From Chitinophagaceae bacterium (lineage in GTDB: Bacteria > Bacteroidota > Bacteroidia > Chitinophagales > Chitinophagaceae): a DNA stretch of 13,150 nucleotides. The position numbers were made by a program, and so were the translations under genes. Below the pieces are notes generated by a model. It was not told where the DNA came from. It did not search any database and was given only the letters and a program-made list of their open reading frames with translations. How positions within the stretch are numbered: position 1 is the stretch's first letter; every line of letters starts with the position of its first letter. The stretch spans positions 1 to 13,150 of the forward strand of contig CANCKV010000027.1 in assembly GCA_947378615.1 (NCBI GenBank), read 5' to 3'. Positions 1 to 7,744 of the stretch are shown piece after piece.

Positions 1-50
1 AGTTAGTGTTTTCGATGCTTACTATTGATAATTATTAGCTTCCTTGACTT

Positions 51-83
51 AAAATGATTCTCGAAAAGAGAATCATTTTTTTT
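51..83 (+). terminator. Rho-independent terminator of an off-window gene
   Basis: A perfect 12-bp inverted repeat (AAAATGATTCTC at 51-62, its complement at 68-79) encloses a 5-nt GAAAA loop and is followed by a T run to 83. It probably ends a plus-strand gene lying left of the window. Short open frames reach stop codons at 26-28 and 36-38, but which, if either, is that gene's end cannot be decided. The stem is A/T-rich at its base and could act in both directions. Confidence 0.8.
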
Positions 84-150
84 GGTAAATAGTTGAGATG
101 GATTTTGATATTTGTGATTGATGTTTTGAATGAACAATAGTACTTAAATC

Positions 151-270
151 TACTTACTATATAATTTCTTTTTAGAAAAGAGTTTCAATGCTACGAAGTG
201 GTATTCCTATGTGCCCTCTCTTACATAAAATACAAGAAAAATTCTATGTTGTCTATGTAACAACTGTGTT
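151..270 (+). repeat. Intergenic hairpin repeat, copy 1
   Basis: First of three related copies of about 120-130 nt. It begins with an ACTATATAATTTC-like segment. A hairpin follows at 187-205 (arms AATGCTAC and GTGGTATT, loop GAA), then CCTATGTGCCCT, an A-rich stretch and a tail with CTATGT motifs. Two stem pairs are G-T, so they would still pair in a plus-strand transcript. The ends are approximate, set by similarity to copies 2 and 3. Confidence 0.75.
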
Positions 271-400
271 ACTACTATATAATTTCATTTCATAAATGCG
301 TTCCCAATGCTACGAAGTAGTATTCCTATGTGCCCTTCTTTTTAATAAAATCTAGAAAAAATTATATCCTTTCTATGTGGCTATGTCACTATGTGTTTAA
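270..400 (+). repeat. Intergenic hairpin repeat, copy 2
   Basis: This copy lies directly downstream of copy 1 and in the same direction; the hairpins are 119 nt apart. The hairpin is at 306-324 (AATGCTAC, GAA loop, GTAGTATT; one G-T pair). The tail at 373-396 is an imperfect triple repeat of an 8-nt CTATGTGN unit. Shared blocks with copy 1 are the ACTATATAATTTC start, the hairpin and the CCTATGTGCCCT segment. Confidence 0.75.
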
Positions 401-580
401 CTTTTTCTCTTACCTACAAGTAATATAATTAGAAACAGAATTCCTTCTTTTCATACAATGGGTCTATATAATAATCAATGAGCAGTGGAAGATTGAATAC
501 AAGTTTAATTCCTTGAAAAAACTATTTCTATTAAACATTACTAGAATCATAAATGATATCACTATATTTTTAAAAATTCT

Positions 581-614
581 TTTGCAAATTATATCTGTTT
601 ACCCCTTATTTTTA
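581..614 (+). promoter_or_regulatory. Possible Bacteroidota-type promoter for the T9SS-secreted protein
   Basis: TTTG at 581-584 and TATTTTTA at 607-614 (7 of 8 to the TAnnTTTG element) are separated by 22 nt. This would give a leader of about 20 nt before the ATG at 640. The sequence is very AT-rich, so a chance match is possible. Confidence 0.35.
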
Positions 615-639
615 CGTCCTAAAAAATAATTTGTCAATC

Positions 640-1824
640 ATGAAGAGATTAATTTTACCTATCGCAGTATTAGTAGCCATGTTTGCTACAAATGCTAATG
701 CTCAAAGCTCAAGAATTTTTGCTATTACAGGCGAAACACAAGGAAATGTAAATTGGAATGCTGTTAGAGAAATCAACAGTGTAAATGGTGCTGTAAAAAC
801 GACACTTTACAGTCCAACAGCAAAACAAACAATTAGCTATCAATCCTACAAAAACAGAAATGTTTCTCCTACGGCTGAACCAGCAGTTTCTGCAATTGCA
901 GCAGCAGCGTACGACGCAAAAAACAACAGACTTTATTATACCAACATGCGTGGTACTACTTTGAATTATGTTGACTTGAATGAGGATAATCTTACTGTGG
1001 TTAGTAATGATGATGCCATCTTCAATACAGGCGACAAGTTCAAAAGTGAAGCGTCAATCATCACAAGAATGACCTTTGGTGCTGATGGTGCGGGATATGC
1101 TTTAACTAATGATGGTGAGCATCTAGTTAAATTTACTACCGAAAGTCATGCTGTAATTTCTGATTTAGGTCGTTTAATTGATGGCGCAAACAATGGGACA
1201 AACAGTATCCACAATACACTAACTAGTTGGGGTGGTGACATGGTTGGTGATGCATTTGGTAACCTTTATGTAATCACAATGCATAGTGCTGTTTATAAAG
1301 TAAACACGCAAACGCTTGTTGCTGACTATGTGGGTTCTATCAAGGGATTGCCAAATGAATTTACTACAAATGGTGCTGCTGTAAACGAAGATGGAGATTT
1401 AGTGGTTAGTAGTGCTATTTATACTGCTAGCTATTTTAAAGTTGATATTGCTTCTTTACAAGTACTTGGTGCTGTTAAAACTTCTACAGGTGTTTACAAT
1501 GCCTCTGATTTGGCAAGTGCAAACTTGTTGTATCAATCAAAGGTTGCTGCTATCAGTTCAAATACTGCTTCTGATAGAGTATCTGTATTCCCTAATCCTG
1601 CAGTTGGAAAGAATTTCCAAGTTAAGATTGCAGGAACTTCTTCAAACAAATATGTTTTGGAAGTAACTGATGCTAGAGGCAAAGTGATTTTACAAAATAC
1701 AACTAACAATAATCAAACATTAAAAGTAAATTTGCCTAAAGGAACTGCAAGTGGTATTTACTACATTAAAGTATCTAATGAAGCAAAAAAAGCTGTTTAT
1801 ACAGACAAGCTAATTGTTGATTAA
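640..1824 (+). CDS. Exported propeller-like protein with T9SS type A sorting domain
   Basis: A 394-residue secreted protein of unknown specific function. I place the start at ATG 640 rather than the in-frame TTG at 631, because the product then begins MKRLILPIAVLVAMFATNAN, a clean signal peptide with likely cleavage after NA-Q. The middle (about 25-300) has repeated β-strand-like segments such as NRLYYTNMRGTTLNYVDLN and GNLYVITMHSAVYKVN, which suggest a β-propeller-like fold without a catalytic motif I can name. Residues about 312-394 are a type A sorting domain: VFPNPA opening, YVLEVTDARGKV strand, GIYYIKV and final TDKLIVD. This predicts passage through the inner membrane by Sec and through the outer membrane by the type IX system. 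The gene stands alone, with its own terminator, between repeat copies 2 and 3. Confidence 0.9.
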   Translation: MKRLILPIAVLVAMFATNANAQSSRIFAITGETQGNVNWNAVREINSVNGAVKTTLYSPTAKQTISYQSYKNRNVSPTAEPAVSAIAAAAYDAKNNRLYYTNMRGTTLNYVDLNEDNLTVVSNDDAIFNTGDKFKSEASIITRMTFGADGAGYALTNDGEHLVKFTTESHAVISDLGRLIDGANNGTNSIHNTLTSWGGDMVGDAFGNLYVITMHSAVYKVNTQTLVADYVGSIKGLPNEFTTNGAAVNEDGDLVVSSAIYTASYFKVDIASLQVLGAVKTSTGVYNASDLASANLLYQSKVAAISSNTASDRVSVFPNPAVGKNFQVKIAGTSSNKYVLEVTDARGKVILQNTTNNNQTLKVNLPKGTASGIYYIKVSNEAKKAVYTDKLIVD

Positions 1825-1843
1825 TTGGTTTTTAATTTTTTTT

Positions 1844-1877
1844 AAAAGGCTGACTAATAATACTAGTCAGCCTTTTT
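1844..1877 (+). terminator. Strong terminator after the T9SS-secreted protein gene
   Basis: A perfect 13-bp inverted repeat (AAAAGGCTGACTA at 1844-1856, TAGTCAGCCTTTT at 1864-1876) has a 7-nt loop and a T run on the 3' arm. It starts 20 nt after the stop codon. The A tract on the 5' side means it could also work on the minus strand, but no minus-strand gene is nearby. Confidence 0.92.
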
Positions 1878-1885
1878 ATTGTCTA

Positions 1886-2015
1886 GTATTTAACTTCTTT
1901 TTAAAAAGGTAGTTTCAATGCTACGAAGTAGCATTCCTCTGTGACCTTCTTTTTTACTAAAAAACATAAAAAAACTATGTCTCTTCTATGTGTCTATTGT
2001 GCCTATGTGGTAGCC
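1886..2015 (+). repeat. Intergenic hairpin repeat, copy 3
   Basis: The third copy has the same direction as copies 1 and 2, about 1.6 kb downstream and just past the terminator. Its hairpin at 1917-1935 is perfect: AATGCTAC, loop GAA, GTAGCATT. It is followed by a CCTCTGTGACCTTC segment, an A-rich stretch and a tail with CTATGTGT and CTATGTGG. The copies differ mainly in the A/T-rich spacer and in the number of CTATGTG motifs. Confidence 0.75.
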
Positions 2016-2096
2016 TTTTTTCTTTTCTTAACTAGGTGCATTTTACACATTGTGTTAAATCCTTTTGAGCAGTAATTTAAATTCCCAAAAATATTA

Positions 2097-2126
2097 TTTC
2101 ACATTTCGGAATCATTACTTACTTTG
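2097..2126 (+). promoter_or_regulatory. Possible promoter for the GH3-family gene
   Basis: TACTTTG at 2120-2126 is one base short of the TAnnTTTG element and is followed by CC. A weak TTTC lies 19 nt upstream at 2097-2100. The predicted start of transcription would leave a leader of under 20 nt before the ATG at 2150. Position supports it more than sequence does. Confidence 0.35.
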
Positions 2127-2149
2127 CCGCTTTACAATAGTTTTTGCTT

Positions 2150-3670
2150 ATGAAATTAATAAGCCCTACGATTTCGAGATTGGCTAGAATGAGGTATTGG
2201 AGAATTGAACAATGGATGAATAATCCTATCGCAACTCAACGCGATGTACTTCAGGATTTGGTTACTCATGGTCAATATGCAGAAATTGGTCGTCAATTTG
2301 GATTTGGAAATCTTTTTTCAATTAGAGACTTTAAAAAAGCAATCCCAATACAAGAATACAATGATATTAAACCATTCATAGACCGTCAGATGGGTGGTGA
2401 AGATAATTTACTTTGGAATACTCCCGTCAATTGGTTTGCCAAAAGTAGTGGCACGACTAACGATAAAAGCAAATTCATTCCAATTACAGAAGAAAGTTTA
2501 AATGACTGTCATTATCAAGCCTCTAAGGATGTTTTGACAATGTATTATAATGCAAATCCTGAAAGCGATTTGTTGACTGGACGGGGATTGGTAATTGGGG
2601 GTAGTCATCAAATAAGCCTCTTAAATGATGATATTCAATATGGTGATTTAAGTGCTGTATTACTTCAAAATGCACCTGTTTGGACAAGTTGGATAAGAAC
2701 TCCCGAGCTGTCAATAGCATTATTGGACGAATGGGAAAATAAGTTAGAACAACTTGCGATCAATACAATGCAAGAAAACGTAACCTCAATTTCTGGAGTT
2801 CCTACATGGACCCTTTTATTAATTAAGCGAATCCTTCAGATTTCAGGCAAAGAAACAATTAAAGAAGTGTGGCCTAATTTTGAATTATATATTCATGGTG
2901 GGGTTTCATTTATCCCATATAAGGAACAATTCAAAAAGTTAGTAGGCGATGAGGTGAACTACATAGAAATTTATAATGCAAGTGAAGGTTTCTTTGCCGC
3001 TCAGGATTCTCCAGATGCTGATGGAATGTTGCTTCTTCTACAGCATGGAATTTTCTATGAATTCATGCCATTAGAGGAATACGGGAAGGAAAGTCCAAGA
3101 ACAATTGGTCTGAAAGATGTAGAAATTGGAACGCAATATGCAATTGTCATTAGTACTAATGGTGGTCTATGGCGATATTTGGTTGGTGATACTATTGAAT
3201 TTACTACTCTATACCCTTTTAGAGTGAGGGTAACGGGAAGAGTCAAGCATTTTATGAATGCATTTGGCGAAGAAGTAATGGTGGACAATACCGATAAGGC
3301 AATTGCCATGGTTACAAAAAAGATGAACCTTGTTGTAAAAGATTATACAGCCGCTCCTGTTTATTTTAGCGATAGCAATAATGGTAGTCACGAATGGCTA
3401 ATTGAGTTTGAGAAAAATCCTGATAATATATTGGCCTTTGGTTATGAATTGGATTGTGCATTAAAAACATTGAATAGTGATTATGAAGCAAAGCGCCATA
3501 AGGATATAGCATTGCGGATGCCAATTGTAAATGTTATGCCACCAAATACATTCAATCAATGGTTATATAGCAAAGGCAAATTAGGTGGACAGCACAAAAT
3601 ACCTAGACTTAGTAATGACAGGAAAATTGTAGATGAGATTTTGTCATTTGCAAATAGTATCCGTGCATAG
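2150..3670 (+). CDS. GH3 auxin-responsive promoter family protein (adenylating enzyme)
   Basis: A 506-residue cytoplasmic protein; ATG 2150 is preferred to the in-frame TTG at 2144. It belongs to the GH3 branch of the adenylate-forming (ANL) superfamily. The plant members activate acyl acids such as jasmonate or indole acetate with ATP and join them to amino acids. The three nucleotide-binding motifs are visible: SSGTTNDKSKFIP from residue 99, YNASEG at 275-280, and YLVGDT at 343-348, which matches the YRxGD motif. Length fits bacterial homologues (about 500). These are frequent in Bacteroidota, but as far as I know their substrate is not established, so the auxin name should not be taken as function. 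The gene is not obviously part of an operon; the next gene starts 102 nt downstream. Confidence 0.9.
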   Translation: MKLISPTISRLARMRYWRIEQWMNNPIATQRDVLQDLVTHGQYAEIGRQFGFGNLFSIRDFKKAIPIQEYNDIKPFIDRQMGGEDNLLWNTPVNWFAKSSGTTNDKSKFIPITEESLNDCHYQASKDVLTMYYNANPESDLLTGRGLVIGGSHQISLLNDDIQYGDLSAVLLQNAPVWTSWIRTPELSIALLDEWENKLEQLAINTMQENVTSISGVPTWTLLLIKRILQISGKETIKEVWPNFELYIHGGVSFIPYKEQFKKLVGDEVNYIEIYNASEGFFAAQDSPDADGMLLLLQHGIFYEFMPLEEYGKESPRTIGLKDVEIGTQYAIVISTNGGLWRYLVGDTIEFTTLYPFRVRVTGRVKHFMNAFGEEVMVDNTDKAIAMVTKKMNLVVKDYTAAPVYFSDSNNGSHEWLIEFEKNPDNILAFGYELDCALKTLNSDYEAKRHKDIALRMPIVNVMPPNTFNQWLYSKGKLGGQHKIPRLSNDRKIVDEILSFANSIRA

Positions 3671-3772
3671 AATCAGTTAACTTGGTTATAATAAGTCCTG
3701 AATGGACGCTATATGACAGAAATGGGTGTATTCAATAATCAGTTTTAAGTATTTGAAAATATTAATAAGTAA

Positions 3773-4873
3773 ATGACGATTTCAACAATTATTGCGGCAC
3801 TCGAAGCGTTTGCACCTCCTGCTTATCAAGAAAGTTATGATAACAGTGGTCTAATAATTGGAAATGCATCCGCTGAATGTACGGGTATTCTCTGTACGTT
3901 AGATTCTACGGAAGAGGTGGTGAATGAAGCAATTTCAAAGGGATGTAACTTAATTATTGCTCACCATCCGATTGTATTTGGAGGATTGAAAAAAATTACG
4001 GGTAAGAATTATGTTGAAAGAACAGTTATTGCTGCCATAAAAAATGATATTGCCATCTATGCCATTCATACAAATGCCGATAATGTAATAAAGGGTGTAA
4101 ATAATAAGATGTCAGATGCACTCGGGTTGAAGAATAAACAGATTTTGGCACCTAAATCAAATTTGATTTCCAAGTTAGTGACTTTTATTCCTTTATCCCA
4201 TTTAGAGCAAGTTAGGACTGCACTATTTGAAAATGGAGCAGGAAATATTGGTAACTATAGTGAGGCAAGTTATTCAGTAGAAGGTACAGGAACCTACAAG
4301 GCAAATGAAGGAGCTAATCCTTTTTTGGGTGAGATAAGTTTCAGACATGAAGAACAAGAGAGAAAGCTTGAAGTAATATTTCCAAATTATATTCAGAGCA
4401 AGTTGTTGAATGCGCTTAAGAATGCACATCCTTACGAAGAAGTAGCTTATGATATTATTCCTTTGAATAATGAAAATCAGGAAGTCGGAAGTGGCATGAT
4501 TGGAGAATTGGAAATTCCAACCACTGAGGAGGCGTTTTTAGGTAAATTAAAAGAAATTTTTAAGTTAGATGTGATAAGGCATACACCGCTTTTAGGAAAA
4601 AAAATAAGCAAGGTCGCTCTTTGTGGTGGATCAGGAAGTTTCCTAACAAAGAATGCAATAAATGCTAAAGCAGATATATTTGTGACTGCCGATGTTAAAT
4701 ATCATGAGTTTTTTGATGCTGATAAAAAGTTAATTATTGCCGATATTGGGCATTGGGAAAGTGAACAGTTTACTACAGATTTATTATTTGATATTTTACA
4801 TCTTAAATTTCCTACTTTTGCCGTCCTTAAAAGTGAGGTTATTACCAATAGTGTCAAATACTTTATCAATTAA
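3773..4873 (+). CDS. Nif3-family dinuclear metal-centre protein (YqfO-like)
   Basis: A 366-residue cytoplasmic protein of the Nif3/YbgI family, hexameric proteins with two metal ions per subunit. They are often labelled GTP cyclohydrolase 1 type 2 homologues, although physiological activity is uncertain. The expected ligands are all present: His64-His65 in AHHP, Asp103 in HTNADN, and His327 and Glu331 in GHWESEQ. The two Nif3 halves are split by an inserted domain (roughly residues 125-235, ending near AHPYEEVAYDI), as in the longer YqfO-type members, which explains 366 residues against about 250 for YbgI. The start is ATG 3773 after an A-rich leader. The zinc-ribbon gene follows after 81 nt with no clear terminator, so co-transcription is likely. 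Confidence 0.93.
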   Translation: MTISTIIAALEAFAPPAYQESYDNSGLIIGNASAECTGILCTLDSTEEVVNEAISKGCNLIIAHHPIVFGGLKKITGKNYVERTVIAAIKNDIAIYAIHTNADNVIKGVNNKMSDALGLKNKQILAPKSNLISKLVTFIPLSHLEQVRTALFENGAGNIGNYSEASYSVEGTGTYKANEGANPFLGEISFRHEEQERKLEVIFPNYIQSKLLNALKNAHPYEEVAYDIIPLNNENQEVGSGMIGELEIPTTEEAFLGKLKEIFKLDVIRHTPLLGKKISKVALCGGSGSFLTKNAINAKADIFVTADVKYHEFFDADKKLIIADIGHWESEQFTTDLLFDILHLKFPTFAVLKSEVITNSVKYFIN

Positions 4874-4954
4874 TAAGGAAATGGTAGGTGCATAAAAAAA
4901 GTAATAAATACAAATAACGGGTTGATTAAACAATCATAAATATCAAGTAAGATA

Positions 4955-5710
4955 ATGGCTGCAGCAAAAGAGTATTCAGTAGAAGAAAAGTTAGTAGGCT
5001 TAATTAAGCTTCAAAAAGTTGATACTAAGTTAGATCAACTAAAAATTTTAAGAGGCGAATTACCAATTGAGGTAAGTGACCTAGAAGATGAAGTTCAGGG
5101 TTTACATGCTCGTAGAACCCGTATCGAAGAAGAAATTAACGGTATCTCCGAATTTATTGAAGGTAAGAGAACTTCAATAAAAGAAGGAGAAGCCACTTTG
5201 GTAAAGTATGAAAAACAATCGGAAAATGTAAAAAATAGCCGTGAGTTTGAAGCCTTGAACAAAGAAATTGAAATGATGCAACTTGAGAATAAGCTTGCTG
5301 AAAAGCATATCAAGGATGCTAATGAAGAATTAGGTGATAAAGTAAGGGCTTTAGATGGTTCAAAAAAACAAATAGCTTCTAAAGAAGGCGTTCTGAATCA
5401 CAAGAAAAGTGAATTGGAGAAAATTATTGCTGAAACTGAAAAAGAAGAGGTCGTTTTAGTTGAACTTTCAAAGGTCGCAAGAGCTACCGTTGATGAGCGT
5501 TTGTTATATAGTTATGACAGAATCCGTAAAAACTATCGTAATGGATTGGCAGTAGTTCCCGTAGAAAGAGATGCTTGTGGCGGTTGCTATAATGCAATTC
5601 CTCCTCAACGTCAAAGTGAAATTCGTTTGCATAAGAAGATTGTTGTTTGCGAAAACTGTGGTCGTATTTTGATTGATGCAGATTTGAATGATAGTATTGA
5701 GGTAAAATAG
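4955..5710 (+). CDS. Coiled-coil protein with C-terminal C4 zinc ribbon
   Basis: A 251-residue protein. Residues about 15-185 are strongly charged and heptad-like (runs such as LEDEVQGLHARRTRIEEEI), predicting a long antiparallel coiled-coil hairpin. A zinc ribbon follows, with Cys208 and Cys211 (CGGC) and Cys232 and Cys235 (CENC). This is the architecture of the zf-RING_7 / CT398 family, reported as possible nucleic-acid-binding or chaperone-like proteins without a settled role. Neighbourhood with a Nif3-family gene is common in distant bacteria and argues for a shared, still unclear, process. No signal peptide is seen. A perfect AAGAGT/ACTCTT inverted repeat just after the stop (5712-5725) lacks a T run and is unlikely to terminate. 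Confidence 0.9.
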   Translation: MAAAKEYSVEEKLVGLIKLQKVDTKLDQLKILRGELPIEVSDLEDEVQGLHARRTRIEEEINGISEFIEGKRTSIKEGEATLVKYEKQSENVKNSREFEALNKEIEMMQLENKLAEKHIKDANEELGDKVRALDGSKKQIASKEGVLNHKKSELEKIIAETEKEEVVLVELSKVARATVDERLLYSYDRIRKNYRNGLAVVPVERDACGGCYNAIPPQRQSEIRLHKKIVVCENCGRILIDADLNDSIEVK

Positions 5711-5857
5711 GAAGAGTTTACTCTTGATAGTGGAATGCAATTGTAATGAATTTAGCAATTTTTACATCAAGTAAGTATGATTTTCACTACAGCGTATATT
5801 TTATAACGTACAACTGCCTTGATTATTATTCAGTATAACTTATTCTCAATCAATTTA

Positions 5858-5865
5858 TAATTTCG
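5858..5865 (+). promoter_or_regulatory. Possible -7 element for the TPR gene
   Basis: TAATTTCG matches TAnnTTTG at 7 of 8 positions and would start transcription at about 5870, exactly where the hairpin at 5871 begins. No good TTTG element is seen at the usual distance upstream, so support is weak. Confidence 0.3.
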
Positions 5866-5870
5866 TATTG

Positions 5871-5897
5871 AAGAGCCACAATTCGTGGCTCTTTTTT
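5871..5897 (+). terminator. Terminator-like hairpin just upstream of the TPR gene start
   Basis: A perfect 9-bp stem AAGAGCCAC (5871-5879) / GTGGCTCTT (5885-5893) has an AATTC loop and a T run to 5897. It has every feature of an intrinsic terminator for the zinc-ribbon transcript, yet it ends only 11 nt before the TPR gene's ATG. See the findings for the alternative that it is a leader element of that gene. Confidence 0.8.
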
Positions 5898-5908
5898 ATT
5901 TTCGCTAT

Positions 5909-7414
5909 ATGAATCAAAAAAGATTAGGTATCTCATTCATTTTTATTGTTCTTCTTGTTTGCTTTTGTAAAAAAGCAAGCGCTGAGAAAGTGTATGAATT
6001 TAATAGTACTTGTCAGCAAGCCTATCAGGAAATAATAAAGCTTAAACTAAAAGAGGGCGCTTTATTGATTGAGAAAGAAAAGAAACAAAATCCTGATAAT
6101 CTTATCCCAATATTTTTAGAGAGTTATATTGATTTATTTAATTTATTTTTCTATGAAGATCCTGCTGAATATACTTTAAAAAAAGCTCAACTAGCTGATA
6201 GATTGAAACTTTTGGAAACAGGGCCTCAGAACTCACCGTTTTATAGATATTGTTTGAGTGCATCCTATTTGCATCGGGCTTTTATAGAAATTAAGTTTTC
6301 TGAAAATTGGCGTGCAAGTTGGGATGTAAGAAAAGCCTTCTTACTCATTAAAGATAATAAAAGAATATTCTCCACATTCGTTCCCAATGATTTGATTTAT
6401 GGGGGTTTACAGACTGTAATAGCCACTATTCCAAGTGGTTATACATTGTTTGCCAATTTAGTTGGTTTGAGTGGCACAATGGATGAAGGTCTGAAGATGG
6501 TTAGCAATTTTGCCAAAAGTGATAATCCTTATGCCAAACTCTTTAGTAGCGAAGGCGCTTTTGTGCATTGTTATATTTTTTATCATATAGCGAATAGTAA
6601 ACAAGAGGTTTTTTCTTTTATACAAAATAAAAAACTCGACCTTGTCAATAATCATCTACTTGCGTATATGGCTGCAAATATTGCAATTGCCGATAAACGT
6701 TTGGAATTTGCTAAGAATATCATGTTGTCAAGAAACAAGTCGTCTGATTATTCTCCTATACCTGTTTGGGATTATGAATTGGGGCTAATACATCTGTATC
6801 ATTTGGAAACAAAAGAAGGAATAAAATATTATGAAAACTATCTATCTAAATTCAAAGGCAATTTTTATTTGAAGGATAATTACTTGAAATTGAGTTGGTG
6901 CTATTTTTTGGAAGGTAATATGCAGGCAGCAGAATCGGCACGAAATAGTATTCTCAAGAAAGGGACGCTTGATACAGATGCTGATAAGCAAGCTATGAAG
7001 GATGCGAAAAGTGGAGTATGGCCAAATCTGCTGTTATTAAAGGCAAGAATGTTGTCAGATGGTGGATATTATAAGGAGGCGTTGTCGTTATTAAACGGGA
7101 AGTCTGTAAATAGTTTTACTTCAGAAGAAGAAAAATTGGAATTTAATTATCGTTTGGGAAGAATATATGATGATTTGAATAGGAATGATGAAGCAATACA
7201 ATTCTATAATTCAGCGATAGTTATTGGTGCAAATAGGCAAGAATATTATGCTGCAAGAGCGGCATTGCAAGTAGGAGAAATTTATGAGCGTTTAGGCAAG
7301 AAAGTTCAGGCAAAAGTCTATTTTGAGAAAGTTTTAAGCCTAAAGAATCATGAATACAAAAACTCATTAGATCAAAAAGCTAATGCTGGAATAGAAAGAT
7401 GTTCATCAAAATAG
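5909..7414 (+). CDS. Exported tetratricopeptide-repeat protein
   Basis: A 501-residue protein of unknown specific role. I chose ATG 5909 because a signal peptide follows at once (MNQKRLGISFIFIVLLVCFC, then KKASA with likely cleavage before EKVYEF). An upstream in-frame GTG at 5885 would put the start inside the terminator stem. Two cysteines sit in the hydrophobic core but do not form a proper lipobox, so a soluble periplasmic location is more likely than a lipoprotein. The chain is α-helical. TPR-like helix pairs are clearest at the C-terminus, for example YRLGRIYDDLNRNDEAIQFY followed by a second unit with VGEIYERLGKKVQAKVYFEK. Such repeats bind partner proteins. The gene is isolated, with no clear terminator behind it. 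Confidence 0.85.
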   Translation: MNQKRLGISFIFIVLLVCFCKKASAEKVYEFNSTCQQAYQEIIKLKLKEGALLIEKEKKQNPDNLIPIFLESYIDLFNLFFYEDPAEYTLKKAQLADRLKLLETGPQNSPFYRYCLSASYLHRAFIEIKFSENWRASWDVRKAFLLIKDNKRIFSTFVPNDLIYGGLQTVIATIPSGYTLFANLVGLSGTMDEGLKMVSNFAKSDNPYAKLFSSEGAFVHCYIFYHIANSKQEVFSFIQNKKLDLVNNHLLAYMAANIAIADKRLEFAKNIMLSRNKSSDYSPIPVWDYELGLIHLYHLETKEGIKYYENYLSKFKGNFYLKDNYLKLSWCYFLEGNMQAAESARNSILKKGTLDTDADKQAMKDAKSGVWPNLLLLKARMLSDGGYYKEALSLLNGKSVNSFTSEEEKLEFNYRLGRIYDDLNRNDEAIQFYNSAIVIGANRQEYYAARAALQVGEIYERLGKKVQAKVYFEKVLSLKNHEYKNSLDQKANAGIERCSSK

Positions 7415-7744
7415 ACACTAAGGGTAAAAGATTGTTAGCAAGTTGTCACTTTTTTTAAGCTGCAAATTTATTTGTTGACTTCTTCATCATCTTCAACATC
7501 GTCTTCGCATCATTTCCTAGAAGTCCCAGTCACAATTATTTTTCTTCCATTCATAAATCGCAACTTTGAGATTGGAGTTTCCCAATAAATAGCAGTAATA
7601 TCATCTTTAAAGAGATTTCTCTTACTTTACAATGGACTGCCTGTAAGTTATTGACTTTGAATAGGTATTTTTAGAGTGATATAGTGCTTTTTAACTATCA
7701 TCGTTCAAATAAAGAATCAATAATATGGAGGTATTTCGATTATG

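Larger units (their letters stand above)
84..639. other. Non-coding stretch carrying two tandem hairpin repeats
   Basis: No open frame here looks like a gene. The stretch contains two tandem copies of an intergenic repeat (annotated separately, about 151-270 and 270-400), then about 240 nt of AT-rich sequence without recognised structure up to the start of the T9SS-secreted protein gene. Confidence 0.7.

Noticed and set aside
1412..1666. 84-codon plus-strand frame inside the T9SS-secreted gene
   Set aside because: It overlaps a well-supported gene in another frame, and its Leu/Ile/Lys-rich product is typical of AT-rich shadow frames.
3055..3391. Minus-strand frames opposite the GH3-family gene
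   Set aside because: Both overlap the conserved adenylation motifs of the plus-strand gene and resemble no protein family.
5712..5725. Hairpin AAGAGT/ACTCTT after the zinc-ribbon gene as a terminator
   Set aside because: The stem is short with almost no loop and has no T run. The hairpin at 5871-5897 is a far better terminator.
5885..5908. GTG start extending the TPR protein by eight residues
   Set aside because: It would begin within the terminator stem and would place eight residues ahead of an otherwise well-formed signal peptide.
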